64,000 bases of DNA from Chloroflexota bacterium (GCA_021825925.1 JAKAFP010000004.1:1-64000), one strand, 5' to 3'. Positions 51,396 through 60,695 are shown, counted from the stretch's first letter. A program made the numbers and translations. Notes: generated by a model not told the origin, from the letters alone.

Positions 51396-53726
51396 AATAC
51401 CCGTTACTCTGTAATACCTGATTTTTAGGGCATCTAAAATTAACATGGCAATGAGCGTGATGATCAATAATGTGATAATTAATTGGAAGGAAACTGCGGT
51501 CATCACCAAGCCAAAGGCAGCCATGAGTGTAGCAACAATAATATTGATAACCACCATGCCAATAACCCATTGACTCGGTGCGAATGACCAGAATGGATCG
51601 CGGGTCCGCGTCATCAGGATAGTTTCCATTGCCGAATAGATTAAATACAGGAACATTAAGGAGCTAATTTGGTCAGCATTCAAATTTTGAACTTTAAGAT
51701 AGAACACGAGAAGCCCCATGCCAAGGGCCAACCAACCGATGGTAAAAATAGCGGAGATCATCGCCAGTTGTGGCATATTCCATTTTTCGGGAACGGTGGT
51801 TGGCCAGGCCTGGTCGGTTCCTAATGTTAAGGTGACCATATCATTCATCACTACGATGAACACGATCAAACTTAATGAAACCGGGAAGAAACCGGTGAAG
51901 ATAAATCCAAAAGTCAGAAGCGCCGCCAATTCGGCGGTACGGGCTAATTTAGTAATCGTCCACGTCATCATTCGCCTATAAACACGGTGACCGGCATCAA
52001 TCACTTTGGTGATGTCAGATAATTTGGCCTCGGTTAAAACGACCCTGGCAGCCGATTTTGCCACATCTGTGGCAGTGCTGACCGCAATGCCTACATCTGC
52101 CTGTTTCAGCGCCGGCGCATCGTTAATGCCATCTCCGGTCATTCCAACTACCATTCCTATATCCTGTAGAGCCTTAACAATCTTGTACTTATCTTCGGGG
52201 TAAACATTAGCAAATCCATCAAAATCTAACGGGTTGGAAAGTGCATCTTTCAATGTCCCAATACGATTACCAATTCCCACCTGCTCAGCAATCGCCTTGG
52301 CGGTGCCGGCCGTATCACCTGTTAGCATGATGATACGGATACCGAAGGACTGGATTTTTACCACCGATTCCTTGGCGTCATCTCGTGGTGAATCCGCGAA
52401 TGCAATCAGCCCTTGACAAACTAATTTCTCGTTCTCTCCGGATGCCACTGCTAGAACCCGGGAACCTTTCGAGCTCAGCGAATTAACTTGATCCAGAAAA
52501 TTGCCCGGTACTTCTGCCATCTCAGCAATGACGACGGGAGAACCCAGTACCACATTTAGATGACTCCCATTTTGGTTGATCTGAGCCTTGGATACTTTTT
52601 GAACAGGATCGAAGGCTGTAAAAGATGTTCTTTCAGGCATCGGTAATTTTCGTTCTTTAAAAGCCCTAAGGATGGCGGTGCTGATAGTGTCATTGGATGT
52701 ATTGTCACTGGCAGCAGCCGCTAATTTCAGTAATTCGGTATCTTCCAGTTGTCCAAACGGAAGCAGTTCGGCAATTTCAGGGCGATTATTTGTTAAAGTT
52801 CCCGTTTTATCGATAAGCAAGACATTCATGCTTGCGGCTTCCTGAATCCCGGTCAACCCGGTGACGAGCACGTGTTCTTTCGCCAAGTTTTTCGCTTCCA
52901 GCGAATTAGCTACAAGGAAACTGGAAGGCATTGAGATTGGAATCGTCGCAATAAACAATATTACAAGAAACGGCAATAGCTCTTGCCAAGGAGTTCCCTT
53001 AATAAAGGCAGTGATCACCAGGATAACAGCGAGGAGAACATCTAAGTACGCCAAATAGCGGACGATGTTGAACAGTAATGTTTGCAACCGGCCCGGAGCT
53101 TCAGCGGTACGGACCAACTCTGCAGTTTTCCCATATGAACTCTTGTTTCCAATTGCAGATACGCGGGCAATAACTTCCCCATGGCTAATCGTTGAAGCGG
53201 AAAAAACTGTTTCACCTTCTCCTTTTGTGACATCAATTGATTCACCAGTTAGTGCAGACTCATTAACGCTAACATTTCCATGGATAATTACGATATCCGC
53301 CGGCACAATATCCCCCACTCTAGCGTGCATAATATCGCTGGGGACAAGCTCACGAGCGGGGATTGTCTGCCACGTTCCATTCCTCAAAGTTCGGACACTG
53401 ATTTGTAACTGCTGATGCAGGTAGCCAATCGCTTTCTTGGCCCGACTCTCTTGAATTTGTCCGATCACCGCAGAAAAAACAAGCAATAGGAAAACAACAG
53501 CAGCCTGGACACCCTTTCCCAAAAACAATTCAAAGAGCATAGCCGCTTCAAGTAACCAGGGAATTGGACCCCACATGCGTTTTAGCGTTCCTTTAAATGG
53601 CCCTACTTTCTTTTCCGGAATTTCGTTATAACCATAATCTATTCGTTTGGCTTGGATATCTGCGTTACTTAAACCAGCCTCCTGGTATGAATTTTCGATA
53701 CTAGCGGTGTCCTTAGCTTGAGCCAT
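51372..53726 (-). CDS. P-type proton-efflux ATPase (P3A, plasma-membrane type)
   Basis: This 784-aa P-type ATPase has the A-domain motif TGES (LTGESIDVT, about residue 173), the phosphorylation motif DKTGTLTNN (Asp 306) and the hinge TGDGINDAPALKQADVGIAV. About ten membrane helices are predicted, and the short N terminus is like that of fungal and archaeal proton pumps. It should export protons using ATP. A fluoride riboswitch lies upstream, so it is induced when fluoride enters, which brings protons as HF. Metal specificity motifs (CPC) are absent. Confidence 0.9.
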   Translation of the reverse strand: MAQAKDTASIENSYQEAGLSNADIQAKRIDYGYNEIPEKKVGPFKGTLKRMWGPIPWLLEAAMLFELFLGKGVQAAVVFLLLVFSAVIGQIQESRAKKAIGYLHQQLQISVRTLRNGTWQTIPARELVPSDIMHARVGDIVPADIVIIHGNVSVNESALTGESIDVTKGEGETVFSASTISHGEVIARVSAIGNKSSYGKTAELVRTAEAPGRLQTLLFNIVRYLAYLDVLLAVILVITAFIKGTPWQELLPFLVILFIATIPISMPSSFLVANSLEAKNLAKEHVLVTGLTGIQEAASMNVLLIDKTGTLTNNRPEIAELLPFGQLEDTELLKLAAAASDNTSNDTISTAILRAFKERKLPMPERTSFTAFDPVQKVSKAQINQNGSHLNVVLGSPVVIAEMAEVPGNFLDQVNSLSSKGSRVLAVASGENEKLVCQGLIAFADSPRDDAKESVVKIQSFGIRIIMLTGDTAGTAKAIAEQVGIGNRIGTLKDALSNPLDFDGFANVYPEDKYKIVKALQDIGMVVGMTGDGINDAPALKQADVGIAVSTATDVAKSAARVVLTEAKLSDITKVIDAGHRVYRRMMTWTITKLARTAELAALLTFGFIFTGFFPVSLSLIVFIVVMNDMVTLTLGTDQAWPTTVPEKWNMPQLAMISAIFTIGWLALGMGLLVFYLKVQNLNADQISSLMFLYLIYSAMETILMTRTRDPFWSFAPSQWVIGMVVINIIVATLMAAFGLVMTAVSFQLIITLLIITLIAMLILDALKIRYYRVTGILGTERHS

Positions 53727-53796
53727 CAGAATTCCTCCACGGTTTCATCATTTTTGGCAAGCACAATTGGCTTACCTTGTGTAATATCGTTAAAAA

Positions 53797-53892
53797 ACAA
53801 GAAGCCTCTATCCATACGTCACTTACGTAACAGATAGAAGCTATCAGCCCAGAAAGGCGGTTTGTTTAAGACTAAGCGAGCTTCATCGCTGA
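53797..53892 (-). ncRNA. Fluoride riboswitch 5 with terminator, upstream of the proton ATPase
   Basis: On the minus strand GCGATGAAGCTCGC (53889-53876), AACCGCC, CTGATAGCTTCTATC forms the aptamer (GAAGCT with AGCTTC). The terminator uses AGCTTCTATC and GATAGAGGCT around an inner stem (TACGT-AAGTG-ACGTA), followed by TCTTGTTTTTT. Confidence 0.92.
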
Positions 53893-53896
53893 TTCA

Positions 53897-53925
53897 TTTA
53901 TATGCCCGATTAACTTCAGAGTCAA
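53897..53925 (-). promoter_or_regulatory. Promoter of the proton ATPase gene
   Basis: TTGACT (53925-53920), a 17-bp spacer and TATAAA (53902-53897) on the minus strand; transcription should begin near 53890, directly at the aptamer. Confidence 0.75.
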
Positions 53926-53948
53926 GAAGAAGATTTCAGTGTGATTAT

Positions 53949-54065
53949 TTATCGGAAAAGATCGTATTGCTTGCCCCGGATCAGTTCCTGACTCATTACT
54001 TCCCATAGTTGAGAGAATTTACCGCGGACGTGGATGACTGGTGTTCCTTTGGCAAAATATCCCAT
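53949..54065 (-). CDS. Possible small protein or gene remnant (38 aa)
   Basis: The frame reads MGYFAKGTPVIHVRGKFS, then QLWEVMSQELIRGKQYDLF, and stops. It has normal protein-like composition, unlike random DNA, and is in the gap between the ATPase promoter and the PAP2 gene. It may be the tail of a decayed gene. A TATAAC lies 7 nt before the ATG. No family is recognised and nothing else is seen in the gap from 53926 to 54115. Confidence 0.3.
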   Translation of the reverse strand: MGYFAKGTPVIHVRGKFSQLWEVMSQELIRGKQYDLFR

Positions 54066-54115
54066 AACCGAGGTTATAGCGAGAGGTGTTTCAATTATTT
54101 AGAGTCAATGGATCC

Positions 54116-54877
54116 TCACGCTTTTGGCTGTCCGTCTTTTTTAACAAAGAATTTGGGTTTTCCCCATCGGTAGATCCAGATCATGGCCCATAAAACCAAA
54201 CTGCCTAGAAAATAGGCTCCCAAAACATCACTAGCCCAATGTTCCCCCAAATAAACGCGAGATGGGCCAACCAGTAAAATCGGGATGCTAAAGAACAGAA
54301 GCAGTAGGTTGCGAAGCAGGGATTTTTTCAACAAAGTATAGATCAAGAAGAGCATAAAACCAAAAAAGGTGGTATAGAGCATGACATGACCACTGGGAAA
54401 GCTAAAATCATTAAGCTGTTGGAACACGTTGACAAGGTCTGCCGCTGGACGGGGGCGATGAATGAATATTTTGATGGTGGTATCCACCAGAAGTGTCAGG
54501 GTGGCGCTGATTATGCCCACCACCGCTTCCCAACGGAACCTGAGGAGATAAATAGCCAGACTCAACAAACCAATAATAATTATCGCTTCGAGTGTATTTC
54601 CGATTTGGGTGATAAAAACCATTAACGAGATAAACCAGGAGGGATGATAGCGTTGAATAAATTGCGTGATCGCCAGATCAAAAGACGAGTAAGAGGTGGC
54701 TTTAGCAAGAATTGTCAGAATTAGAAATGCTGCAGTGGCAAAGATTAAATATCCCTGGAATAAAACAATTCGGAAGCGTCGGACTGGTGGGGGAACTGTC
54801 TTAAGTTTCCCACCGTTCTCTGGTAGATTTTTTTCTCTAATGGGATTCATATGATCAGTCTTGTGTCGCAGAGGCAT
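54116..54877 (-). CDS. PAP2-family membrane phosphatase
   Basis: This 253-aa protein has six membrane helices and the three PAP2 catalytic blocks. [13 protein letters not shown] is the K-x6-RP block, [16 protein letters not shown] is PSGH, and [20 protein letters not shown] is the SR-x5-H-x3-D block. Such enzymes remove phosphate from lipid phosphates or pyrophosphates such as undecaprenyl pyrophosphate. It overlaps the gpmA end by 23 nt and is the last gene of the riboswitch-6 operon. Its fluoride link is by position only. ATG 54877 has GAGGG. Confidence 0.88.
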   Translation of the reverse strand: MPLRHKTDHMNPIREKNLPENGGKLKTVPPPVRRFRIVLFQGYLIFATAAFLILTILAKATSYSSFDLAITQFIQRYHPSWFISLMVFITQIGNTLEAIIIIGLLSLAIYLLRFRWEAVVGIISATLTLLVDTTIKIFIHRPRPAADLVNVFQQLNDFSFPSGHVMLYTTFFGFMLFLIYTLLKKSLLRNLLLLFFSIPILLVGPSRVYLGEHWASDVLGAYFLGSLVLWAMIWIYRWGKPKFFVKKDGQPKA

Positions 54878-55607
54878 TATCGCCCTCTGGTGATAAGTAA
54901 TGATGGTCGACGGGTTTCAATTCATGATCCAACTGAAATACCTGTGGGATTCCAGTTGGGATATGCAAATCCACCAATTTCTGGTCAGACAGATTATTCA
55001 GGTATTTGACCAAAGCCCTCAAACTGTTTCCATGAGCGACGACCAACACCCTTTTCCCTGATCGAATAGTCGGAGCAATTGTACCGAACCAGTAGGGCAG
55101 CAACCGGTCAAGAGCATCTTTCAGGCTCTCAGTAAGCGGTAATTCTTTCGTATCCACATCTCGATAACGAGGGTCATAGCCCGGAAACCTTGAATCTGAT
55201 CTATCTAATGCTGGCGGACGCACTGTGTAGCTGTGTCGCCATTGAGAAACCAGGTCTTCGCCGTATTCGTGAGCTGTTTCAGTTTTGTTTAAACCCTGCA
55301 GAGCGCCATAATGACGTTCATTGAGCCGCCAGCTCTTCTCGATGGGCAGCCACATACGGTCCATCTGTTCGAGAATAATCCACACAGTTCGGATGCATCG
55401 CTTGAGAACTGAGGTAAAAACGATGTCAAAATCATATTTGTCGCGTAATAACATGAGAGCAGCGTTGTGGCCTTCTTCAATTCCCTTTTCCGCAAGATCC
55501 ACATCCGTCCAACCAGTAAAGCGATTGGCTTTGTTCCAAACGCTTTCTCCATGACGAAGAAGAATAAGCGGGTATAAATCTCGCCTCATATTTTCATTAT
55601 TACACAT
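54855..55607 (-). CDS. gpmA: 2,3-bisphosphoglycerate-dependent phosphoglycerate mutase
   Basis: This 250-aa GpmA has [32 protein letters not shown], the active-site [12 protein letters not shown] and [12 protein letters not shown], all full-length features. It interconverts 3- and 2-phosphoglycerate, the step before enolase. It is the third gene of the MFS operon under fluoride riboswitch 6. Together with eno this supports a view that lower glycolysis is reinforced under fluoride stress. Confidence 0.93.
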   Translation of the reverse strand: MCNNENMRRDLYPLILLRHGESVWNKANRFTGWTDVDLAEKGIEEGHNAALMLLRDKYDFDIVFTSVLKRCIRTVWIILEQMDRMWLPIEKSWRLNERHYGALQGLNKTETAHEYGEDLVSQWRHSYTVRPPALDRSDSRFPGYDPRYRDVDTKELPLTESLKDALDRLLPYWFGTIAPTIRSGKRVLVVAHGNSLRALVKYLNNLSDQKLVDLHIPTGIPQVFQLDHELKPVDHHYLSPEGDNASATQD

Positions 55608-55667
55608 AAAAACCCTCGTTATTTAAGCAGGTTTTCTAATTCTGTCGTTCAAAAGCCTAGTATTTAA

Positions 55668-56114
55668 TTATTCTGTTGTGTCGCTTGATAGTTTAGATGT
55701 CGATAAGTTGCTCAATTGTAGAGCTATTCTGGCAAAATGATCAATAGCCGGGTCAATTATTTCTATTGCCTGTGGACTGAGTTCTCCGTAACCTCGCATA
55801 CGCTTCGAGCGACTTTCTTCCAAACTCTCCCAACTAATACTCATCTCACCCATGATGGTACTTTCAAGGCTTTCTTCAATAGGTCTCAATCCAAGTTTTT
55901 CTGTAAAATCTTCCAACTCTACAAGCGTAATCGCTATCTTTTTTTGAACCCGTTCGCGTGATTGGTTATCCAGATTCGATTTACGAAAATACAAAATCCC
56001 AATTTCGTCCCGATCTGCAAGCAATCGATCAACCATCCGAAGAGCCTTCTCAAATAAAAGTAGAGAAGCATGTAAAGATCTTTCCTGTGATGGAGTCAAC
56101 AAGGTTTCTTTCAT
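55668..56114 (-). CDS. Unknown 148-aa protein in fluoride operon
   Basis: This soluble, helix-rich protein starts MKETLLTPSQERSLHASLLL and is Glu/Leu/Ser-rich with no membrane helix or Cys. It overlaps the MFS gene by one nucleotide and precedes gpmA by 60 bp, so it is under riboswitch 6. I recognise no family. A role as accessory to the transporter or to glycolysis is possible. Confidence 0.6.
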   Translation of the reverse strand: MKETLLTPSQERSLHASLLLFEKALRMVDRLLADRDEIGILYFRKSNLDNQSRERVQKKIAITLVELEDFTEKLGLRPIEESLESTIMGEMSISWESLEESRSKRMRGYGELSPQAIEIIDPAIDHFARIALQLSNLSTSKLSSDTTE

Positions 56115-57349
56115 TAATTAGTACTCGTTTTTTTCACTGGTAAGAACCACAAAGCTGCAAATGCAATGAATGCCATGATCGCACCGAAAGCAAAGGGGGC
56201 AGCAGGTGATACACGGTTCCACAATATTCCAGCGAGTAAACTTGCCGGCAGAGCCATCACCCCTACAGACGCATTGTAAAGACCAAAGGCCGCACCACGG
56301 TTTTCTTCAGGCACCAATTCGGCTACCATCGCCTTGGCTGAACCTTCCGTGAAGGCATAATATAATCCGTAAAATCCATACAAACCCCAAATCATCCATC
56401 CTTGTTGCGCTACTGCAAAACCAAGATATGCCAGAGCGTAGACAGCCCACCCAATTGTGATGGCTTTACGACGGCCAATTTTGTCTGAAATCCTACCTGC
56501 TGGAATTGCAGCCAGGGCGGATACCAGGTTAAAGAATGCAATTACCAATGGGATTGTAGTCGAGGAAACGCCTACATCATTTGCCCGTAAGATCAGAAAC
56601 GCATCCGATGAATTTCCCAGCGTGAAGAGCAACATAATTACCAAAAAGCCTGCAAAAGAACCGCGCAAGGCCTTTAAGGAGATTTTTTGTTTATTAACCT
56701 GTTGTTTTCGTTCTCTTACAAAAAAACCAATAATTAAAAGAGGGATTGCCGCAACCAAACCAGCAACAAAAAAGATTTCGTTGTATTTATGAGCATGAGA
56801 TTCCCATAATCGCAGCAACCCATAGGCAATCAATGGTCCGGCGACTGAACCAAGAGTATCCAGCGTCCGCTGAACGCCAAATGCAAAACCGAGTTTCCGG
56901 TTTCCAGCAGAGCCAGCCACTAATGCATCTCTAGGGGCATCCTTTAGACCTTTGCCAATGCCATCCGTCAGACGCAAGCCAAACACAGCGGCGCCACTAG
57001 CCGCGAAACCCAGACCAAATCGAGCTATGGCGGATAGAGCATACCCAATGAAGACCAATATCTTTCTGACACCCAATAGATCAGAAAGATAGCCTGCCCC
57101 AATCTTCATCAAGCTTGCCACGGTGGTCAGCGCACCCTCGATCAAGCCAATAAATTCTTTGTTGAGGCCAAGTACCGAAGTATAAAAAACGGGCAGGATA
57201 GGCTGAATCATATCCTGAGCCATACCGCCAAAGAAAGCCACCCAGCCTAGAGAAACAACATTTCTTCCAAGACCTTTTTCATCATTTATGATAGGCGAAG
57301 ACCCTGAAGAGCCGTCACGATCGTTTTTATCTGTTAGGATGTCTGACAT
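56114..57349 (-). CDS. MFS transporter, first gene of fluoride operon 6
   Basis: This 411-aa major facilitator protein has twelve helices. The loop motif GYLSDLLGVRKILVF (between helices 2 and 3) and the GRISDKIGRRKAITIGW repeat in the second half are the usual MFS signatures. It is directly after fluoride riboswitch 6 and could export fluoride or another product; the substrate is unknown. A proton-coupled mechanism is typical of the family. The start ATG lies 24 bp beyond the terminator. Confidence 0.85.
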   Translation of the reverse strand: MSDILTDKNDRDGSSGSSPIINDEKGLGRNVVSLGWVAFFGGMAQDMIQPILPVFYTSVLGLNKEFIGLIEGALTTVASLMKIGAGYLSDLLGVRKILVFIGYALSAIARFGLGFAASGAAVFGLRLTDGIGKGLKDAPRDALVAGSAGNRKLGFAFGVQRTLDTLGSVAGPLIAYGLLRLWESHAHKYNEIFFVAGLVAAIPLLIIGFFVRERKQQVNKQKISLKALRGSFAGFLVIMLLFTLGNSSDAFLILRANDVGVSSTTIPLVIAFFNLVSALAAIPAGRISDKIGRRKAITIGWAVYALAYLGFAVAQQGWMIWGLYGFYGLYYAFTEGSAKAMVAELVPEENRGAAFGLYNASVGVMALPASLLAGILWNRVSPAAPFAFGAIMAFIAFAALWFLPVKKTSTN

Positions 57350-57371
57350 ACCTTTTTTCCCTTGGATGAAA

Positions 57372-57462
57372 CAAAAAAGCTTCTACATAATGGATTTCCA
57401 CATGCAGAAGCTATTAGCCAATTCTGGCGGTTTGATTATTCTCTAGCGAGCTTCATCGCTTA
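57372..57462 (-). ncRNA. Fluoride riboswitch 6 with terminator, upstream of the MFS operon
   Basis: On the minus strand GCGATGAAGCTCGC (57459-57446), AACCGCC, GCTAATAGCTTCTGC forms the aptamer (CTAATAG replaces the usual CTGATAG). Terminator AGCTTCTGCATGTGG pairs with CCATTATGTAGAAGCT and is followed by TTTTTTG (57413-57372). This is a long, mostly perfect stem. Confidence 0.9.
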
Positions 57463-57467
57463 TCCTA

Positions 57468-57495
57468 ATTCTATATCGTTTCACCTTCGAGTCAA
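57468..57495 (-). promoter_or_regulatory. Promoter of the MFS operon
   Basis: TTGACT (57495-57490), a 16-bp spacer and TAGAAT (57473-57468) on the minus strand; transcription should begin near 57461 at the aptamer. Confidence 0.65.
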
Positions 57496-57643
57496 GGAAT
57501 AAACCAACTCCCTCTTTTGATTAGAACTTCCCGATTAATCTTAAAGAATCGCATATGAACGATAGAACGAAAAGGTCATGGTTATTTGACGTTCGTTCTT
57601 TAATTGTTAACCATCGTCCTCCGGGTCGCGAAAAAACTACTAC

Positions 57644-57672
57644 TTGACGATGGTGTTAAATGTCGCTATCAT
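57644..57672 (+). promoter_or_regulatory. Plus-strand promoter near the right end of element 1
   Basis: TTGACG (57644-57649), 17 bp, TATCAT (57667-57672). It reads rightward into the attachment site and the integrase of element 2. The region 57500-57783 holds no gene; the promoter may drive the second integrase or a small RNA. Confidence 0.5.
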
Positions 57673-57722
57673 ACGACACATAACTCGTAACCAAAGATCC
57701 TCCGGCCTCGTCAGAAGAGCAT

Positions 57723-57732
57723 CCCTCAGGCC
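57723..57732 (+). promoter_or_regulatory. Candidate integrase arm site, copy 3 (CCCTCAGGCC)
   Basis: This is an exact copy of the 10-bp motif near the left end (28204 inverted, 28266 direct). It lies 51 bp before the right attachment core, a typical arm-site distance. Confidence 0.4.
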
Positions 57733-57783
57733 CGGCTAAATTGAGTAGCCTGAGTGAAAAACGATCCGAAATCAGGAAAATCA

Positions 57784-57825
57784 CTCATAACCCGGAGGTC
57801 GTGCGTTCGAATCGCACCCCCGCTA
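57784..57825 (+). repeat. Right attachment site: partial tRNA-fMet 3' half
   Basis: CTCATAACCCGGAGGTC (57784-57800) is identical to 28122-28138. After it comes a complete T arm (GTGCG-TTCGAAT-CGCAC) and acceptor strand CCCCGCTA. The 5' half of the tRNA is absent. T-stem bases differ from the intact gene (AGTGG/CCACT) but stay complementary. This is the border between element 1 and element 2. Confidence 0.85.
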
Positions 57826-57842
57826 CTAAAAGCCAATCTTAG

Positions 57843-57882
57843 ACCGCCAGGTTCCTTAAAAAAGGATAGCCCGGCGGTTTTT
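57843..57882 (+). terminator. Terminator-like hairpin before integrase 2
   Basis: ACCGCC (57843-57848) pairs with GGCGGT (57873-57878); the inner TTCCTT pairs with AAGGA; TTTTT follows. TAGACCGCCAG at 57840-57850 is repeated at 57926-57936 in the first codons of integrase 2. Confidence 0.6.
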
Positions 57883-57917
57883 GGTTCTAAGGATCCCCCT
57901 AAAAAAGGAGATTTCTA

Positions 57918-58913
57918 ATGAACCGTAGACCGCCAGTCCTTGTAATTTCAAAAGCAGTAGTTGGCTTCCTTCAGTACAAGCAAGCCGAAGGGTTAAGTCC
58001 TCGAACGATCGATTCTTATTCGAGTGATCTTAAATTGTGGTTGGAATTTCAGGAAGATGTTGAGGTTAATAAAGTCAGTGCACAAAACATCCGACAATAT
58101 ATCACATTTCTTTTAAACGACTATGTCCCCCGACGAATAACTGGAAACAACCATATCAAGTTATCACCAAAAACTGTACATAATGTTTGGATAACTCTAA
58201 GCGCATTTTTTCATTGGGTAAGTGATGAGTTTGAAATCCCCAATGTAATGAAAAGTGTTCCTGGCCCAAAATACCAGGAACCGCCAGTTGAACCATTTTC
58301 AAAAGAAGAAGTGGAAGCGTTGCTTAAGGCTTGCGATTATTGCCGAGAAGCACAAACAGAGAGGCGTCACAAATTCACTATGCGAAGACCAACTGGTTAT
58401 CGTGATCGAGCTTTGATACTCATGCTTCTGGATACTGGACTCCGAGCGTCGGAATTGTGTTCTCTTTTGATCGAAGATTTGGACATGAATACAGGTAAGG
58501 TGACAGTCAAACATGGAGTCGCTGGTGGCGCAAAGGGGAAAAAGGGTCGGATTGTTTATATGGGGAAGGTTACAAGAAAGTCGATTTGGAGATACCTTGC
58601 CAATAGAGAAGATGGGGAAGATCCCAAAGCTCCACTTTTTATTGGAAAATACAACCACACCCTTAATCGCGATACGTTGAGACAGATTATTAACTCTCTT
58701 GGAGAAAAGGCACAAGTAAAGAAGTGCTATCCACATCGATTTCGTCATACAATGGCAATTCGGTATCTGAGAGCTGGCGGCGACCTTTTTACACTCCAAG
58801 CGCTGCTTGGACACAGTTCTCTTGAGGTTGTTCAAATATATGCGAAAATATCGGGGATGGATATTGAACAAATGCATTCTAAAGCCTCGCCTGCAGATAA
58901 TTGGCATCTCTGA
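57918..58913 (+). CDS. Tyrosine recombinase/integrase of element 2
   Basis: This 331-aa protein is a homologue of integrase 1 across its length, from MNRRPPVL to the end DNWHL. Catalytic residues are present: Arg in LLDTGLRASELC, Lys in VKHGVAGGAKGKKGR, HRFRHTMAI, HSSLEVV and Tyr in IYAKIS. It probably acts on the tRNA att site 92 bp upstream. Codon usage is clearly more AT-rich than in integrase 1, so the elements have different histories. AAAGGAG precedes the ATG. Confidence 0.95.
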   Translation: MNRRPPVLVISKAVVGFLQYKQAEGLSPRTIDSYSSDLKLWLEFQEDVEVNKVSAQNIRQYITFLLNDYVPRRITGNNHIKLSPKTVHNVWITLSAFFHWVSDEFEIPNVMKSVPGPKYQEPPVEPFSKEEVEALLKACDYCREAQTERRHKFTMRRPTGYRDRALILMLLDTGLRASELCSLLIEDLDMNTGKVTVKHGVAGGAKGKKGRIVYMGKVTRKSIWRYLANREDGEDPKAPLFIGKYNHTLNRDTLRQIINSLGEKAQVKKCYPHRFRHTMAIRYLRAGGDLFTLQALLGHSSLEVVQIYAKISGMDIEQMHSKASPADNWHL

Positions 58914-60032
58914 TCAATTAGCCATTAGGTCGGCTGATAATCGGATAACCCGTAGAAGATCATTATGTGAAAGTGGTTTTAATATACTGAGGAGTGCGTC
59001 ATCGGGTTGACAAACAGGAGAACTATGCAGGTTTGAAATGATACGTTTTCGGTCGTTAAGTTCCAAACCTGCATAAATCTTTTCGGTGATAACTGAACTA
59101 TCGTGGATAAGGTTTTGTGAAACAGCATGAAATTCGGCTGGTGTGCGAGCGTGCAATAATCCATACACTGCATGTCCATGTCGAAACGCATGTGGGTTTT
59201 TATAATCCAGTTCAAGGTTCAAAAAAAGCTTATTGAACCGTTTGATTAAATTTGCTCCCCTGTTTTTTGCCTCGGTTGGTTGAAGAACAATTGTTTTTTC
59301 ACCCCATTTATTATTAAATGGTGCACACCATGGATAGGTATCCCACTCTTCCTCAGGAATGACTGATCTAATATAGGAGTCCCAGTCGCGAACAACTTCG
59401 ATCAAACCTGGTATTTGATACAAAAAAGTGGTCGCCTTTTTGAGGTTCTTTGTTTTTACTCCATATACATCGGGCCATTGATAAATTTCATTCTTAGTTA
59501 AATCGATGGCATTAATTGGTGTGGTAACATAAGCCCCTGCCCTTTGCCCAGAAAGGTAAAGGTAAACCGCAGAAGTAAAATCTCGCTTAAAAACGATGTC
59601 ATCAACCATACTTGACTGTTGGAACTTTTCCACCAATGTAAATATTTCTTGCTCAGAAACTGTACGCGCTTCTGTCGCCATACTTCGTTCACCATTTCTA
59701 ATAGGTTTCAGCGAAGTTATCCAGCTTGTTTTTATTGACTGAAAATCTCTGGGATTGGTATCTTTAGCCCATCGATAAAAATCGCGTGAGTAATCGAGAG
59801 TTTTCTTTTTAGACTCCACACTAAGCAAGCCATTTTGTGTTTTCACATTCAACAGATAAGTCTGAAAAGAATCCCCTTTCATAATTTCGAGTTTGCCCAA
59901 AAAAAGGTCGTCTGCCCATAATAAAAGATGACGTAGAAAAAACCAAATTCTTGTTAGGGATCGATCAGAGACCGACCCTTTTTTCCAACCCAGGTATTCT
60001 TTTACTAATAAGTAATTTTCCCGATTAACCAT
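58914..60032 (-). CDS. Second tyrosine recombinase-like protein of element 2
   Basis: This 372-aa protein starts inside the HTH gene stop (ATGGTTAA). The N-terminal half is a core-binding-like domain; the C-terminal half has Arg in SGQRAGAYVTTP, Lys in VKTKNLKKATT, HAFRHGHAVYG and the Tyr in EKIYAGLEL. This is a full catalytic set. Element 1 keeps only its N-terminal 118 residues. With the HTH gene it may be a separate recombination module. Confidence 0.8.
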   Translation of the reverse strand: MVNRENYLLVKEYLGWKKGSVSDRSLTRIWFFLRHLLLWADDLFLGKLEIMKGDSFQTYLLNVKTQNGLLSVESKKKTLDYSRDFYRWAKDTNPRDFQSIKTSWITSLKPIRNGERSMATEARTVSEQEIFTLVEKFQQSSMVDDIVFKRDFTSAVYLYLSGQRAGAYVTTPINAIDLTKNEIYQWPDVYGVKTKNLKKATTFLYQIPGLIEVVRDWDSYIRSVIPEEEWDTYPWCAPFNNKWGEKTIVLQPTEAKNRGANLIKRFNKLFLNLELDYKNPHAFRHGHAVYGLLHARTPAEFHAVSQNLIHDSSVITEKIYAGLELNDRKRIISNLHSSPVCQPDDALLSILKPLSHNDLLRVIRLSADLMAN

Positions 60033-60411
60033 TCTTTTTCACTCCGCGGTTTACAGACGTCCCACAAAACGAACAAACTCCATGAATGCGAATCGGTTGC
60101 CCACTTATTGCAATGACCTGCGGATTCAATATTTCTACAGGCTTTTTGCACCTTAGGCACCACCCATCGTTTTCTTTCATGTCTCTTGAAGTTTTCTTTT
60201 TCCGGCATTCAAGCACCCATTTATGGAAATCAGTTCCGTTGACCCAAACATGTTTTCGAGAATCGGTTTCATAAGGTGCACCTCCTGATAGCCAATCACG
60301 CAATGTGCGTTCATGAATATTGAGTTCTTCTGAAAGCTCGGATACTTTATACAACATAGGCAATAATCCGGGCGATTTGACTATCACTGAATGGGGTAGT
60401 TTTATTTTCAT
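60025..60411 (-). CDS. HTH plus zinc-ribbon protein, element 2
   Basis: This 128-aa protein is a homologue of the gene at 29867-30301: VIVKSPGLLPMLYKVSELSE, then LNIHERTLRDWL, then WCLRCKKPV and VCSFCGTS. Start ATG 60411 is chosen because AAGGAG lies 7 nt before it; a longer start at 60432 is possible. Its stop overlaps the start of the recombinase gene, so the pair is co-translated. Confidence 0.78.
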   Translation of the reverse strand: MKIKLPHSVIVKSPGLLPMLYKVSELSEELNIHERTLRDWLSGGAPYETDSRKHVWVNGTDFHKWVLECRKKKTSRDMKENDGWCLRCKKPVEILNPQVIAISGQPIRIHGVCSFCGTSVNRGVKKNG

Positions 60412-60695
60412 ATTTGAACTCCTTCGTTTCATTTGTTTTCTCCATTCTGACAGAATTTACACCCAAAAACAGTGGATTTTTGACACCACTCGTGACAATT
60501 TATGTGACAGCAACTAATACTTAGAAATTTAATAAACTGGACGATTTCCGTAGACTGAAACAAAACCAAATAAACAAATAAATCCTTACACAAAAACCCG
60601 TTGTCACGAAAATTGTCACCAATAATGTCAAATCTAAGCTGAAAAACGGATATTCATGGAGGAAAATGGCAGTAAATGAGACAGGAGTAGACAAG

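Noticed and set aside
51372-53726. Heavy-metal or potassium P-type ATPase
   Set aside because: No CPC motif, no N-terminal metal-binding domain and no Kdp-type layout; the sequence matches the proton-pump group better.
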